Assembly: GCF_030159955.1 (NCBI RefSeq)
Contig: NZ_BSNK01000001.1
Span: 806,001-870,000, forward strand
Direction: 5' to 3'
Source of the DNA: Algimonas ampicilliniresistens
GTDB lineage: Bacteria; Pseudomonadota; Alphaproteobacteria; Caulobacterales; Maricaulaceae
DNA length: 64,000 nt
The stretch's first letter is position 1. The number at the start of each line of letters is the position of its first letter. Positions 27,231 to 37,111 of this stretch are shown in pieces. The notes under the pieces were generated by a model. The model made no database searches and had not been told where the DNA came from. It saw only the letters and a list, made by a program, of their open reading frames with translations. A program made the position numbers and the translations under genes.

Positions 27231-27548
27231 TTACTGACTTTCGGGCGTTGTCACTTCGATACCGTCAAGATCATCAGACAGCAGAATTTGGCAGCAAAGA
27301 CGCGAATTGTCCTGAACGCCATCCGCGAAATCCAACATACTGTCTTCCATATCGTCCTTCGGCTTCAGTTTGCCGATCCATTCATCGGAGACATAGACAT
27401 GGCAGGTTGCACAGGCACAGGCCCCGCCACAATCCGCATCAATACCGGGAATCATGTTGGAAATGGCCGCTTCCATGACGGACATGCCGTTTTTGGCGTC
27501 CACTTCACGGGTTTTGCCCTCATGATCATGGAAAATAACTTTGGCCAC
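27231..27548 (-). CDS. [2Fe-2S] ferredoxin, adrenodoxin type
   Basis: 105 residues. Cluster ligands follow CX5CX2C...C: Cys40, Cys46 and Cys49 in 'DADCGGACACATCHV', and the last Cys in 'SRLCCQIL'. This is the vertebrate/ISC-type [2Fe-2S] ferredoxin used for cytochrome P450s or iron-sulfur cluster assembly. There is no isc gene beside it. It is divergent from tsaE. Confidence 0.93.
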   Translation of the reverse strand: MAKVIFHDHEGKTREVDAKNGMSVMEAAISNMIPGIDADCGGACACATCHVYVSDEWIGKLKPKDDMEDSMLDFADGVQDNSRLCCQILLSDDLDGIEVTTPESQ

Positions 27549-27631
27549 GTCTGCTCCTTAAGTCGCTGTCTGACTGCGCTGCAGGGTAGTTAAGAGCTTG
27601 CCTGCAAAAGGCAAGGCGGTAGATCGGTGCT

Positions 27632-28072
27632 GTGACTGCCATCCATTTGAAATCTGAAGCGGATACGCTGGCGCTGGGTGCGCGTATTGCAGCGGCACTA
27701 GTGCCGGGAGACACGCTTTTGCTGTCTGGCGATCTTGGCGCTGGCAAGACGACGTTGGCGCGTGGGCTAATTCAATCTCGACTTGGCGATATCGAAGTGC
27801 CGTCACCGACCTACACGCTAGTGCAGACCTATGATTGGCCCTTGGGTGATAATGTTGCAGAGCTCTGGCATTGTGATCTTTATCGATTGGAGCAGCCCAA
27901 CGACGCTTACGAACTTGGGCTGATGGACGCTCTAGGCGATGACATTGTGCTCATCGAATGGGCTGATAAGCTGGGATCACTCTGCCCAAAAGGTGCGCTT
28001 TCAGTAGAGTTGGCGTTCGATGGAGACGGTCGAGTTGCAACATTGACCGGTTGGAAGGGACGCAATGTCTGA
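27632..28072 (+). CDS. tsaE: tRNA threonylcarbamoyladenosine biosynthesis ATPase TsaE
   Basis: 146 residues. The Walker A motif is 'GDLGAGKTTLARGLI' (about 34-48), with 'VPSPTYTLVQTY' and 'LIEWADKL' as in TsaE. TsaE assists TsaB/TsaD in forming t6A37 in ANN-decoding tRNAs. The start codon is GTG at 27632. The next gene overlaps the stop by 8 bp; tsaE-amgK-murU is a conserved operon in Caulobacter-like bacteria. Confidence 0.94.
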   Translation: MTAIHLKSEADTLALGARIAAALVPGDTLLLSGDLGAGKTTLARGLIQSRLGDIEVPSPTYTLVQTYDWPLGDNVAELWHCDLYRLEQPNDAYELGLMDALGDDIVLIEWADKLGSLCPKGALSVELAFDGDGRVATLTGWKGRNV

Positions 28073-29147
28073 ACGTTTGGCATTGATGGATGCCTTTATT
28101 TCGAAAGCCGGTTGGGGCGATGCGGAGCGAGTGCCCGTTAAGGGGGACGCTTCGACTCGGAGCTATGTTCGCTTGGTTCGCAAAGGCCAGCAGGCCGTTT
28201 TGATGAATGCACCTCATGGTGCAGAGCCCGCAGGGGAACCGGACGGCGCGAGCGTCGAAGACCGTCGGCAAATCGGTTATAATGCTTTGGCGCGATTGGC
28301 GGGTCCGAATTTGGAAGCCTTTCTGACAATTGCCGAGCAATTATCGATTCGCGGCTTCTCCGCCCCCCATATTTATGCCGCAGATCTGGACCTTGGATTT
28401 GCCTTGCTCGAAGATTTTGGTGACGTCGACTTCGCCCGCACTTTGGGTGCCGATCCTCGAATGAACGTTCAGCTTTATGAGGCCGCGGTCGACACGCTTG
28501 CGGCGATTTATCGGAGTAGCTTCCCAACGCGACCATCCTATGACGGGACGGATTGGGCCATTCGCGACTATGATGATGCTGCATTGTTGGCCGAAACCGA
28601 CTTGTTTCTCGATTATTTTGCACCGGATGCGGGACATGAGATTAATGCAGCTCAACGTGATGAGTTCTACGGTCTCTGGTGTGAAGCGTTTAAAGCGATG
28701 GACGCCCACGCGCCGGGTTTGGCTTTGCGCGATTTCCATGCTGAGAACCTGTTCTGGCTGCCAGGTCGGGATGGTGAAGCAAAAGTTGGACTGATCGATT
28801 TTCAGGACGCCCTGTTTGTTCACCCCGCCTATGATTTAACGAGCTTGCTAGAAGATATTCGCAGAGACGTCGATCCTGCCCTGTTTGAGCCGCTCAAATC
28901 GCGCTTCTGTGACAAGGCCGGTATTATGCGCGACGATACATTCGACGCGGCTTACTCGGTCCTCTCCGCACAACGTGCGACCAAACTGCTCGGCTTTCCT
29001 GTTCGGGCCGATGTCGATTTCGGCAAGCCCCAATATCGGGCGCTGCTGCCGCGTGTGAAACGGCATCTCGCTAATGATCTGGCGCACCCGGTTTGCGCAG
29101 ATTTACGGGCTTGGTTCCAGACCTATGTCCCGGAGGTATTTTCATGA
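28065..29147 (+). CDS. amgK: N-acetylmuramate/N-acetylglucosamine kinase AmgK (aminoglycoside phosphotransferase fold)
   Basis: 360 residues with a kinase-like APH fold. 'VKGDASTRSYVRL' is the nucleotide-loop region, 'ALRDFHAENLFWL' the catalytic loop and 'GLIDFQDALFVHPAYDL' the metal-binding motif. Overlap with tsaE upstream and murU downstream supports AmgK, which phosphorylates anomeric MurNAc or GlcNAc in peptidoglycan recycling that bypasses de novo UDP-MurNAc synthesis and so confers fosfomycin tolerance. Confidence 0.88.
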   Translation: MSERLALMDAFISKAGWGDAERVPVKGDASTRSYVRLVRKGQQAVLMNAPHGAEPAGEPDGASVEDRRQIGYNALARLAGPNLEAFLTIAEQLSIRGFSAPHIYAADLDLGFALLEDFGDVDFARTLGADPRMNVQLYEAAVDTLAAIYRSSFPTRPSYDGTDWAIRDYDDAALLAETDLFLDYFAPDAGHEINAAQRDEFYGLWCEAFKAMDAHAPGLALRDFHAENLFWLPGRDGEAKVGLIDFQDALFVHPAYDLTSLLEDIRRDVDPALFEPLKSRFCDKAGIMRDDTFDAAYSVLSAQRATKLLGFPVRADVDFGKPQYRALLPRVKRHLANDLAHPVCADLRAWFQTYVPEVFS

Positions 29148-29863
29148 TCAAGACAGCGATGGTAATGGCAGCAGGCCACGGCACACGCATGCGTCCGCTG
29201 ACAGATGACCGGTCAAAAGCGATGGTCGAGGTCGGGGGACGCCCGCTGGTCGACCATATGCTTGATCGTTTAGCGGATGCGGGCGTAGAGCGTGCCATTG
29301 TGAATGTTCATGCTCATGCCGATCATCTCGAAGACCATCTCAAGACCAGGTCGGGCGGACCCGAAATCATTATTTCGGACGAACGTGGTGGATTGCTTGA
29401 AACCGGGGGCGGTGTTGTCAAAGCCTTGCCTCTGCTCGGCGATAATCCGGTTCTCATATGCAATATCGATGCGGTCTGGGTCGAATTTGCACCCGTGATC
29501 AAGGCCCTTTTTGAAGCGTGGGATGCGGATGAAATGGACGAGCTATTGCTGCTGGCTCCCAAACCCCGCACACTTGGCTATCCTGGTGTGGGTGACTTCG
29601 ACATGGACCGCGATGGGCGCTTGTCATGGCGGTCAGGGGATAAAGCGTTCTGGGTCTATGCGGGTGTGCAGATTTTTAAGCCGACTTTGGCGCACGGCTA
29701 TCCAGAGACAAAATTTTCACGCACTAAGATCTGGAAAAAGTCGATTGAACGACGCCGTGTGTTTGGCCTGCCTATTCCCGGTTTTTGGATGCATATCGGT
29801 GATCCTGACACGCTCAAAGCGGCTGAGGCCGTGCTCGCAGATCCGAACACACTGCCTGTATGA
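29144..29863 (+). CDS. murU: N-acetylmuramate-1-phosphate uridylyltransferase MurU
   Basis: 239 residues from the ATG at 29144, which overlaps the amgK stop by 4 bp. The nucleotidyltransferase signature is 'AMVMAAGHGTRMRPLTDDRSKAM', with catalytic Arg and Lys, and 'LICNIDAVW' holds the metal-binding Asp. MurU turns MurNAc-1-phosphate into UDP-MurNAc, completing the recycling shortcut begun by AmgK. The addB start overlaps its stop by 4 bp. Confidence 0.9.
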   Translation: MIKTAMVMAAGHGTRMRPLTDDRSKAMVEVGGRPLVDHMLDRLADAGVERAIVNVHAHADHLEDHLKTRSGGPEIIISDERGGLLETGGGVVKALPLLGDNPVLICNIDAVWVEFAPVIKALFEAWDADEMDELLLLAPKPRTLGYPGVGDFDMDRDGRLSWRSGDKAFWVYAGVQIFKPTLAHGYPETKFSRTKIWKKSIERRRVFGLPIPGFWMHIGDPDTLKAAEAVLADPNTLPV

Positions 29864-32838
29864 GCACAGTCTACAACATGCCGTCGGGCACACCGTTCTT
29901 ACGGTCTCTCGCGCATGGTTTGCAGGCCCATTACGGGGACGCGTTACAGAACGGACTTGTGCTGTTGCCGACACGTCGCGCGGCTCGGGCGCTGGAATTT
30001 GCCTTCGTTCAGCAAGCGGCTGAACGGGGCGTCAATGCGGCCTTGCTGCCACGTTTGCGACCGCTCGCTGACGTCAATCCAGAAGAACCACCCTTTGAAC
30101 CGGGTGAACTTGCGGGACGGGTCGCGCCGGCCATCGATCCGGTGCAGCGGCGGTTCGAGATCGCTCGTCTTGTCGCTCACTACCACAGCCGCACCACAGA
30201 CCTACCGCTCGACCCGGCCGCCGCTCTTCACATGGCTGACCCCCTGATTGAAATCATGGACGACGCCGCGTTGGAAGAGGTGGGGATTACCAATCATGCG
30301 GAATGGAAGCAGGTTACCGAAGAAGCCGCGACACATTTTCAGCATGCCGGAACACTCTATCAGATCATCGAAGCGCACTGGCCGGATCGGCTAAGCGAAC
30401 TTGGGATGATGGAGCCGACTGCGCGCCGGGTCGCATTGCTCGACGCGCTAACAGAGATTTGGGCTGAAACGCCGCCGGACTATCCGGTCATCGTGGCGGG
30501 TTCGACGGGGACGTTGAAAGCGACAGCGCGATTGATGAGCGTGATCGCGGATATGCCGGGCGGTATGGTTGTCTTGCCCGGATTGCAGGAAGAATTTCCA
30601 GATCGTGTCTGGGACACGATTGACGTTCGGCACCCTCAGAGTTCGCTCAAGGGATTGCTGGAGATCATGGATGTCTCTCGGAAATCTGTGCCGATCTGGC
30701 CGTGGATCGTGGACGGAGACAGAGCTGTGGCGCGTAAACGTCGACGCATTCTCGCCGAGGCGCTGGTTCCGGTCGACGCGACGGGTGATTGGTTGAAGCG
30801 GATTGTGACCCTGACGGAAGGTGAGGGCGCTGACGTGTTCGACACCGCTCTGGAAGGCCTGTCTTTGATCGAGGCGCGTAATGATGCCGAAGAAGGCCTC
30901 TCAATCGCGCTGATCCTGCGTGAGGCGTTAGAAGTCAAAGGGCAGACCGCCGCCTTGGTTACACCGGATCAAAACCTCGCGCAGCGTGTGCGGGCTCGTC
31001 TTGCGCGCTGGAACGTTGATGTGGCGATGAGCCAAGGCGTGCCCGTGCAACAAGCACCTATTGGCGTATTTCTATCGGCACTGTTGGAGTTGGCTCGCGA
31101 TCCGCACGGTCCCGTCGAACTCAGCCTCATCCTGAAACATGAGCTGACGGCGCTGGGACAACCGATAGATGCCGCGAAAGCCGAGTGGGCATCGTTGGAG
31201 CGTAAATTTTTCCGCGGGCTGCGACCGACGCAGACCTTTGATCTCGTGCAGCAATTACACACCGCCGTGGCGCCCCTGCTGGAATTGAGTGACAGCGCGA
31301 CACCTGATCATTGGGCGGCAGCACTGGTTGCGTCGGCGGAAGCGGTCGCCCGAACTGCTGACACGGGTGGGATGGTTCGTCTTAGGGGCGACGATGCAGG
31401 ACGGCAGGCTGCGTCCATTCTGGACGGCATGGTGGATCACGGATTTGCGCTCCCGGAGACGGATGCGGACGGGTTTTCCCGGCTACTCAGCTCGCTCTTA
31501 CAGGGCTCCGTTGTCCGTCCATCACAAGGCACTCATCCCCGCCTGTCCATTCTCGGACCGTTGGAGGCGCGCTTACTTGACGCCGACATCATTATCCTCG
31601 GCGGTCTCAACGAAGGCACATGGCCAGGCGGTGTCGATGCAGGGCCTTTCTTGTCGCGCGGGATGCGTCAGCAGATGAAGCTCTCTTTGCCAGAACGTCG
31701 TTACGGGCTCGCTGCGCATGACTTTGCTGAGTTGGCCGCCAATGGCACGGTCTTTCTAACGCGAAGTTTGAAGAATGAGAGCGGTCCGACCGTAGCGTCG
31801 CGCTGGGTTTGGCGGCTAAAAACCTTGCTCGCTGGCGCGATGGGGGAGGCAGAGATAGAGCGATTGCTCGGTACCGGTCAGACTTATCTTGATTGGGCTC
31901 GCGCGCTTGATCAGCCAACAGAGATGACCTTCATCGACAGGCCCAATCCGAAACCGCCAGTCGAAAAACGCTGGGCCCGCAAGGGTCGAGAAATCTCGAT
32001 TACGGGGGCGTCTAAATGGATCCGTGATCCCTACAGCCTGTTTGGGCGCGAAGTGCTGCGCCTCAAACTACTCGACCCGCTGGATGCGCCGCTGGATGCC
32101 CGTCAGTTTGGGACGGCGATGCATAAAGGCATCGAGCTTTATGTCCGGGACGCGCTCAACGGGCAGATCGATAGGCTGCACGACCCGGCTAATGCCGCGT
32201 TGTTACGGGCGCATCTCCGCGATCAGTTGCTTGCGCATGGTTTTGATGAGGACGAGGTTTTTAAGGAGCAGCCGCGAATTGCCGCCGTCACCGACGCGCT
32301 AATGACATGGTTCGCTCTGCGTCACGCTGACGGGTTCGATGTTGTCGGGACAGAAGTGGACGCAAAAGCGACGCTTGATGATCTCAATTTTTCGCTGATC
32401 GGGCAGCTTGATCTCGTTGAGCGCTCACCGACGGGCTATGCTTTCACCGACTTCAAGACGGGCAGCCCTGCCAGTGCCAAGACGGTCGGCGCAGGCTTCG
32501 ATCTACAACTACCGCTGGCTGCGTGGTTGGCCGGTGAGGGCGCGCTGGACGGTCTGCCGAAAGGCGAGACAGATCAGATGGGCTATGTGCGGATCAAAGG
32601 GTCCAATGAAGACTTCTCGCACCGTCATGTCTCGACGCCCGCGCGCGGCGCAAAGTCTCCAGACGAGCTACGTACCCAAGCGATCGATATATTGCGGCGA
32701 CTGATCCAAGCCTATGATGATCCCGACACCGGCTATCCGTCGCAGCCGCGTGCACAATATACGCATGACTACGGCGAATATGACGATCTGGCCCGTCGCG
32801 ATGAATGGTCATCGATTGCCGGCGATGGGGAGGGCTGA
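29860..32838 (+). CDS. addB: double-strand break repair protein AddB
   Basis: 992 residues. The N-terminal inactive helicase-like part includes 'LVLLPTRRAARALEFAF' and 'DADIIILGGLNEGTWPG'. The C-terminal RecB-like nuclease has 'LFGREVLRLK', 'RQFGTAMHKGIELYVRD', 'DVVGTEVDAKATL' and 'YAFTDFKTGSP', the PD-(D/E)XK core. With AddA it forms the alphaproteobacterial counterpart of RecBCD, resecting DNA ends for RecA. It is translationally coupled to murU. Confidence 0.95.
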   Translation: MSTVYNMPSGTPFLRSLAHGLQAHYGDALQNGLVLLPTRRAARALEFAFVQQAAERGVNAALLPRLRPLADVNPEEPPFEPGELAGRVAPAIDPVQRRFEIARLVAHYHSRTTDLPLDPAAALHMADPLIEIMDDAALEEVGITNHAEWKQVTEEAATHFQHAGTLYQIIEAHWPDRLSELGMMEPTARRVALLDALTEIWAETPPDYPVIVAGSTGTLKATARLMSVIADMPGGMVVLPGLQEEFPDRVWDTIDVRHPQSSLKGLLEIMDVSRKSVPIWPWIVDGDRAVARKRRRILAEALVPVDATGDWLKRIVTLTEGEGADVFDTALEGLSLIEARNDAEEGLSIALILREALEVKGQTAALVTPDQNLAQRVRARLARWNVDVAMSQGVPVQQAPIGVFLSALLELARDPHGPVELSLILKHELTALGQPIDAAKAEWASLERKFFRGLRPTQTFDLVQQLHTAVAPLLELSDSATPDHWAAALVASAEAVARTADTGGMVRLRGDDAGRQAASILDGMVDHGFALPETDADGFSRLLSSLLQGSVVRPSQGTHPRLSILGPLEARLLDADIIILGGLNEGTWPGGVDAGPFLSRGMRQQMKLSLPERRYGLAAHDFAELAANGTVFLTRSLKNESGPTVASRWVWRLKTLLAGAMGEAEIERLLGTGQTYLDWARALDQPTEMTFIDRPNPKPPVEKRWARKGREISITGASKWIRDPYSLFGREVLRLKLLDPLDAPLDARQFGTAMHKGIELYVRDALNGQIDRLHDPANAALLRAHLRDQLLAHGFDEDEVFKEQPRIAAVTDALMTWFALRHADGFDVVGTEVDAKATLDDLNFSLIGQLDLVERSPTGYAFTDFKTGSPASAKTVGAGFDLQLPLAAWLAGEGALDGLPKGETDQMGYVRIKGSNEDFSHRHVSTPARGAKSPDELRTQAIDILRRLIQAYDDPDTGYPSQPRAQYTHDYGEYDDLARRDEWSSIAGDGEG

Positions 32839-32840
32839 GC

Positions 32841-35800
32841 ATGGCCCGTCTTTCCATTAATCAGGCGACAGACCGTCAGCGTGAGGCGGCCGACCCGTCC
32901 CATCCCAAAATCGTCAATGCTAATGCGGGGTCGGGCAAAACCAAGGTGCTGGTCGACCGGGTATCGCGCATTTTGCTGCAAGGGACTGACCCGGACCGCA
33001 TTCTCTGCATCACCTATACCCGCGCCGCAGCGTCGGAGATGCAAGAGCGGCTCTATGGCGATCTGTCCAAATGGTCGATCGCTCCCGATGACACGTTAAA
33101 GGCAGAATTGGCCAAACTCTTTGGTATGCCGTTCGATCAGGTACGCCCGGCGCTCAACCTTGACCGCGTCCGTACGCTCTTCGCCCGCGCGCTGGAAACG
33201 CCGGAGGGGTTGAAGGTGATGACCATTCACGCCTTCTGCGAACGTATCATAGGCCGATTTCCCATCGAAGCCGGGATCATGCCCGGTTTTGCGCCGTTGG
33301 AAGAGACGGACTCTAAGGACCTATTGCTTGAGGGCCGGAAGCTATTACTGGCCAGAGCGCGTGAGGACGAAGGGCTACGCCACGCTTTGCACCATATGGT
33401 GGTATCTAAGGCGGACTCGACGTTGGATGCGCTGATCTATTCCGCCGCAACTAATTTCGAACGCACAAAGGATTGGGCACAAGCCGGCGGTGTCCTACCC
33501 TTCCGTCAACTCTCCGGGTTGCACGCAAACGATACGGTGGAATCCATTGCGGCGGAAGCGTGGCAAGACACGGACATGCAACATGTTCGTAGCATCGCCG
33601 TTCTCTGCGAAACCTCGACGACTAAAGCTGCGAAGGATTTTGTCGACTTGGTCAAACGGCTTGATCAAACATCCGATCCTGTCGCGGCGTTTGATCTCTA
33701 CGCTTCGGTATTCTTGAAACAAGATGGCGCACCACGTGCTCGCATTTTGGTCAAAGACGTCACGAGCCAAGACCCGTTTATTAGCGCGGGCAGCCCTGAG
33801 GCTGATCGTATTTACACGGCTGCTGAGCGTATCAAAGCCGTCCGTATTGCAGATATGAGCGAGGCGTTGTTGACGCTCGGCCTGACGCTCGGCGAACTCT
33901 ATGAGCGCGGCAAACATGCGGCGCGCGGCTTGGACTTCAACGACCTCATCCTGAAAACCCGCGACCTGCTAACCCGGGCGGATGTTTCAGACTGGATTGC
34001 CTATAAGCTGGATGGCGGCGTGGAGCATGTGCTGCTCGACGAAGCACAGGATACGTCACCCGTTCAATGGGACATCATCGACGCGATCACACAGCCATTT
34101 GAGCAGGATAGTCCAGACCGGGATGGACCGCGCAGGACCTTCTTTGCTGTGGGCGACCCAAAACAGTCGATTTATCGATTTCAGGGGGCCGCGCCTGAAA
34201 TCTTCATGGAAAGCGTACGGACACGGACAGCACCGGGCGACCGCCCGGTTCAGTTGCGCATGTCCTTCCGCTCAGCCCAGCAGGTGCTTGACGTCGTGGA
34301 TGCTCTGTTTCTTGAGCAGGGCGGACTGCAGGCTATGTTCAATGCAGACTCCCAACCTGAACCGTCTGATCTCGTGCGTCATGACGCAGCGCGTGAGGAT
34401 ATGGGTTTGGTCGAACTTTGGCCGTTGGCGCCTAAAGCTGACGTGGTTGACGATAATGACCCTTGGGACACAACGCCGGTCGATGCACAAGGGGACGGCG
34501 ATCCGCGCGTGCGTTTAGCACGTGAGATTGCTTCGAGTATCGCCCACTGGATCGAGAGCGGTGAAGCGATTTTTGACCGGGATACGAAACGTCATCGTCC
34601 CATCCATGCGGGCGATGTTCTGATCCTTGTGCAGAAACGGATCGGCGGTCTGTTTGATGCCATCATCAAAGCTTTGAAGGATGAGGGTTTGCCTGTTGCG
34701 GGCGCAGACCGGCTAGTTCTGCAGGAGGCATTGATTGTCCGCGACTTGTTGGCGATCACGCGCTTCGTACTGTTGCCGCAAGATTGCCTCAGCCTCGCAG
34801 AAGCCCTCAAATCCCCGCTTTTCGGTCTCGATGACGATCAATTATTCGACCTCTGTGTCGACCGACCGGGTACACTCTGGGAGGCTGTACAGGACCGTGA
34901 CCCGGCTCTGACAGCTCATCTTCAAATGATCCGCAATGATGCGGGTCGCGCGCCTTATGACTTCTATTCGCGGCTTCTCGACCGCACGGGACCTAGCGGA
35001 TTGAGCTATCGCGAGGCTTTGTTTCGGCGACTGGGTTTGGAGGCGCGCGAAGCTCTGGAGGCGTTTCTCGCGATTGCTCTAACCCATCAACAACGTCAGG
35101 CTCCCAGTCTGCAACGGTTCCTGCAAGCCTTCACGTCGGACGCAATTGAAATCAAACGCGATAAGGATCCGGCCGGGCGGGAAGTCCGGGTGATGACCGT
35201 CCACGGTGCCAAAGGTCTTGAAGCCCCGGTTGTGTTCCTGCCCGATACGACGCGCGCGCCGCGATCGAGTTCTGGCGGTCTGATCCGAGCGGGCGAAACC
35301 TATATTCTTGCCCCGCCGAGCAAAGACAGCACGGACTTGGTGGATCAGTACAAGGCCGCGCATGATGCCGAGGATATGCGCGAATATATGCGGCTTCTCT
35401 ATGTCGCCATGACGCGCGCAGAGAGCCGTCTGGTTGTTTGTGGCTATTTTCATGGCGGCAAAGAGCCGGGTTATGCCGATGAGACTTGGTATCATTGGGT
35501 TCGTAAAACGATGTGCGACTTAAACTGCACGACCTCGTTTGAAACGGCGTTCGACATTGGTGATCAAACTGGGCTTCGTTATGGGGCGCGCGTAAATAGT
35601 GTGGACTTCGCTGACGATACGCCAAGCCCTGCGCACACGTCTTTACCTGACTGGATAGATCAGCCCGCGAACATTGAGCGCCAAATCATGCAGACGGCTT
35701 CGCCCAGTGCCTTATTGCCCCGCAAGGAACCCATAACCCGTGCGCCCGGTGGAGGCCGCGTCTTACGCGGGATTATTATCCACCGAATGCTGGAAATGTT

Positions 35801-36284
35801 GCCGGATAACCCGGTAGATCGTCGCCGGGCTTTGGCTGTGCAGATGCTGGACGAATATCCCGATTTTGAGCCTGATGAACGCGCGGCTATCGCAGACGAA
35901 GTACTCACCGTCCTTGACCATGCTGATTTCGCCGCTGTGTTTGCAGAAGGATCGAAAGCGGAAGTGAGCTTAGCCGGTCGTGTGCCAACGATTGGCGCCG
36001 GAGAGGTCTTTATCAGTGCGCAGGTCGACCGCCTCAATGTCACTCCCGAGACGATCTATCTGGTTGATTACAAGTCCAATCGGGTCTCACCGCAACGGGT
36101 AGAGGAGGTGGACGATGTCTATCTGGCGCAGATGGCTGCCTACCGGGAGTTGGCCCGCGCGATCTGGCCCGGTCGGGCTGTGCGTTGCGGCTTGCTCTGG
36201 ACACATGCGCCGCGCCTAATGTGGCTTCACGATAACGCGATGGATGCGGTCTTGAACAAGGTGGACGTCACACCTACTTCGTAA
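32841..36284 (+). CDS. addA: double-strand break repair helicase AddA
   Basis: 1147 residues from the ATG at 32841, 2 bp after the addB stop. It is a UvrD/SF1 helicase with Walker A 'NANAGSGKTKVLVDRV' (GSGKT at 30-34), motif II 'LLDEAQDTSPVQWD', motif III 'FFAVGDPKQSIYRFQGA', motif V 'VMTVHGAKGLEAPVVFLP' and motif VI 'LLYVAMTRAESRLVV'. The C-terminal nuclease has 'EVSLAGRVP' and 'IYLVDYKSNRV'. It unwinds and cuts DNA ends with AddB. Confidence 0.96.
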   Translation: MARLSINQATDRQREAADPSHPKIVNANAGSGKTKVLVDRVSRILLQGTDPDRILCITYTRAAASEMQERLYGDLSKWSIAPDDTLKAELAKLFGMPFDQVRPALNLDRVRTLFARALETPEGLKVMTIHAFCERIIGRFPIEAGIMPGFAPLEETDSKDLLLEGRKLLLARAREDEGLRHALHHMVVSKADSTLDALIYSAATNFERTKDWAQAGGVLPFRQLSGLHANDTVESIAAEAWQDTDMQHVRSIAVLCETSTTKAAKDFVDLVKRLDQTSDPVAAFDLYASVFLKQDGAPRARILVKDVTSQDPFISAGSPEADRIYTAAERIKAVRIADMSEALLTLGLTLGELYERGKHAARGLDFNDLILKTRDLLTRADVSDWIAYKLDGGVEHVLLDEAQDTSPVQWDIIDAITQPFEQDSPDRDGPRRTFFAVGDPKQSIYRFQGAAPEIFMESVRTRTAPGDRPVQLRMSFRSAQQVLDVVDALFLEQGGLQAMFNADSQPEPSDLVRHDAAREDMGLVELWPLAPKADVVDDNDPWDTTPVDAQGDGDPRVRLAREIASSIAHWIESGEAIFDRDTKRHRPIHAGDVLILVQKRIGGLFDAIIKALKDEGLPVAGADRLVLQEALIVRDLLAITRFVLLPQDCLSLAEALKSPLFGLDDDQLFDLCVDRPGTLWEAVQDRDPALTAHLQMIRNDAGRAPYDFYSRLLDRTGPSGLSYREALFRRLGLEAREALEAFLAIALTHQQRQAPSLQRFLQAFTSDAIEIKRDKDPAGREVRVMTVHGAKGLEAPVVFLPDTTRAPRSSSGGLIRAGETYILAPPSKDSTDLVDQYKAAHDAEDMREYMRLLYVAMTRAESRLVVCGYFHGGKEPGYADETWYHWVRKTMCDLNCTTSFETAFDIGDQTGLRYGARVNSVDFADDTPSPAHTSLPDWIDQPANIERQIMQTASPSALLPRKEPITRAPGGGRVLRGIIIHRMLEMLPDNPVDRRRALAVQMLDEYPDFEPDERAAIADEVLTVLDHADFAAVFAEGSKAEVSLAGRVPTIGAGEVFISAQVDRLNVTPETIYLVDYKSNRVSPQRVEEVDDVYLAQMAAYRELARAIWPGRAVRCGLLWTHAPRLMWLHDNAMDAVLNKVDVTPTS

Positions 36285-36313
36285 TCAACACCTTATTCCA
36301 ACCGGGGATTCCC

Positions 36314-36634
36314 ATGAGCACTATTGCCGTCACTGACGAGACCTTCCAATCCGAAGTCTTAAAATCCGATACGCCTGTTTTGGTGGATTTTTGGGCCGAA
36401 TGGTGCGCGCCCTGTAAAGCGATGGGTCCGGCCTTGGAGGCCGTGTCTGAAGAAATGGATGGCCGCGTGAAGATCGCCAAAGTCAACATTGACGACGCGC
36501 CAGACACGCCAATGCGCTATCATATTCGCAATGTGCCGACGATGATGATCTTCAAGAGCGGTGAAGTTGTTTCGACCAAAATGGGCGCGATGACGAAGTC
36601 TAAACTCGCTGAATGGCTGGCCGAACACGCTTAG
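36314..36634 (+). CDS. trxA: thioredoxin
   Basis: 106 residues with 'FWAEWCAPCKAMGPALE' (active Cys31 and Cys34) and the cis-Pro loop 'NVPTMMIF'. It is the general cytosolic dithiol reductant. A GGGG ribosome-binding site (36303-36306) lies before the ATG. It follows addA by 29 bp and may belong to the same transcript. Confidence 0.96.
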   Translation: MSTIAVTDETFQSEVLKSDTPVLVDFWAEWCAPCKAMGPALEAVSEEMDGRVKIAKVNIDDAPDTPMRYHIRNVPTMMIFKSGEVVSTKMGAMTKSKLAEWLAEHA

Positions 36635-36713
36635 TCTATTGTGTAACGACTCTAGTTTTTTGGAACATCAAGCGCGGGCATGAGTTGTTTTTCCTGAATA
36701 TAGGAGAGACACC

Positions 36714-37049
36714 ATGCCCGACCTCGACCCCCAAATAACGACACTGCCCGTCGATACACAAATCGATGGCGACGCCTACATGCCCGGCCTTGCAAACCCG
36801 CTAACGGCCGACGAAATCACTGATATCTACTCTAACCCGCGCGTGCCGACGCAGGAGCGCCTCGACGCCTTACAGACTCTACGTCAGGAAATGGTCGGTC
36901 GCGCCAGCGCTGATCTACGCGATGATACCAAAGCTCTGATTGCCAAAATTGATGAAGGCATGTCCTATTTACGGGAAGCTGGCGACGCTTTTGCAGATCC
37001 CGATGTACTCCGTCTCCGTGATACAGCGGTGGATCCCGACAATCTTTAG
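36714..37049 (+). CDS. hypothetical protein (111 aa)
   Basis: 111 residues, acidic, with a predicted helical middle ('TQERLDALQTLRQEM' and 'DDTKALIAKIDEGMSYL'). No signal peptide, membrane segment or recognised domain. AGGAGAG (36702-36708) is a good ribosome-binding site for the ATG at 36714. It lies between trxA and a redoxin gene in the same direction; its role is unknown. Confidence 0.7.
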   Translation: MPDLDPQITTLPVDTQIDGDAYMPGLANPLTADEITDIYSNPRVPTQERLDALQTLRQEMVGRASADLRDDTKALIAKIDEGMSYLREAGDAFADPDVLRLRDTAVDPDNL

Positions 37050-37111
37050 GTCAGACGAGCTTTAACCTCTCGCAAGACCTCATTTTCATTCCGATTGTCA
37101 GGACACACTTT

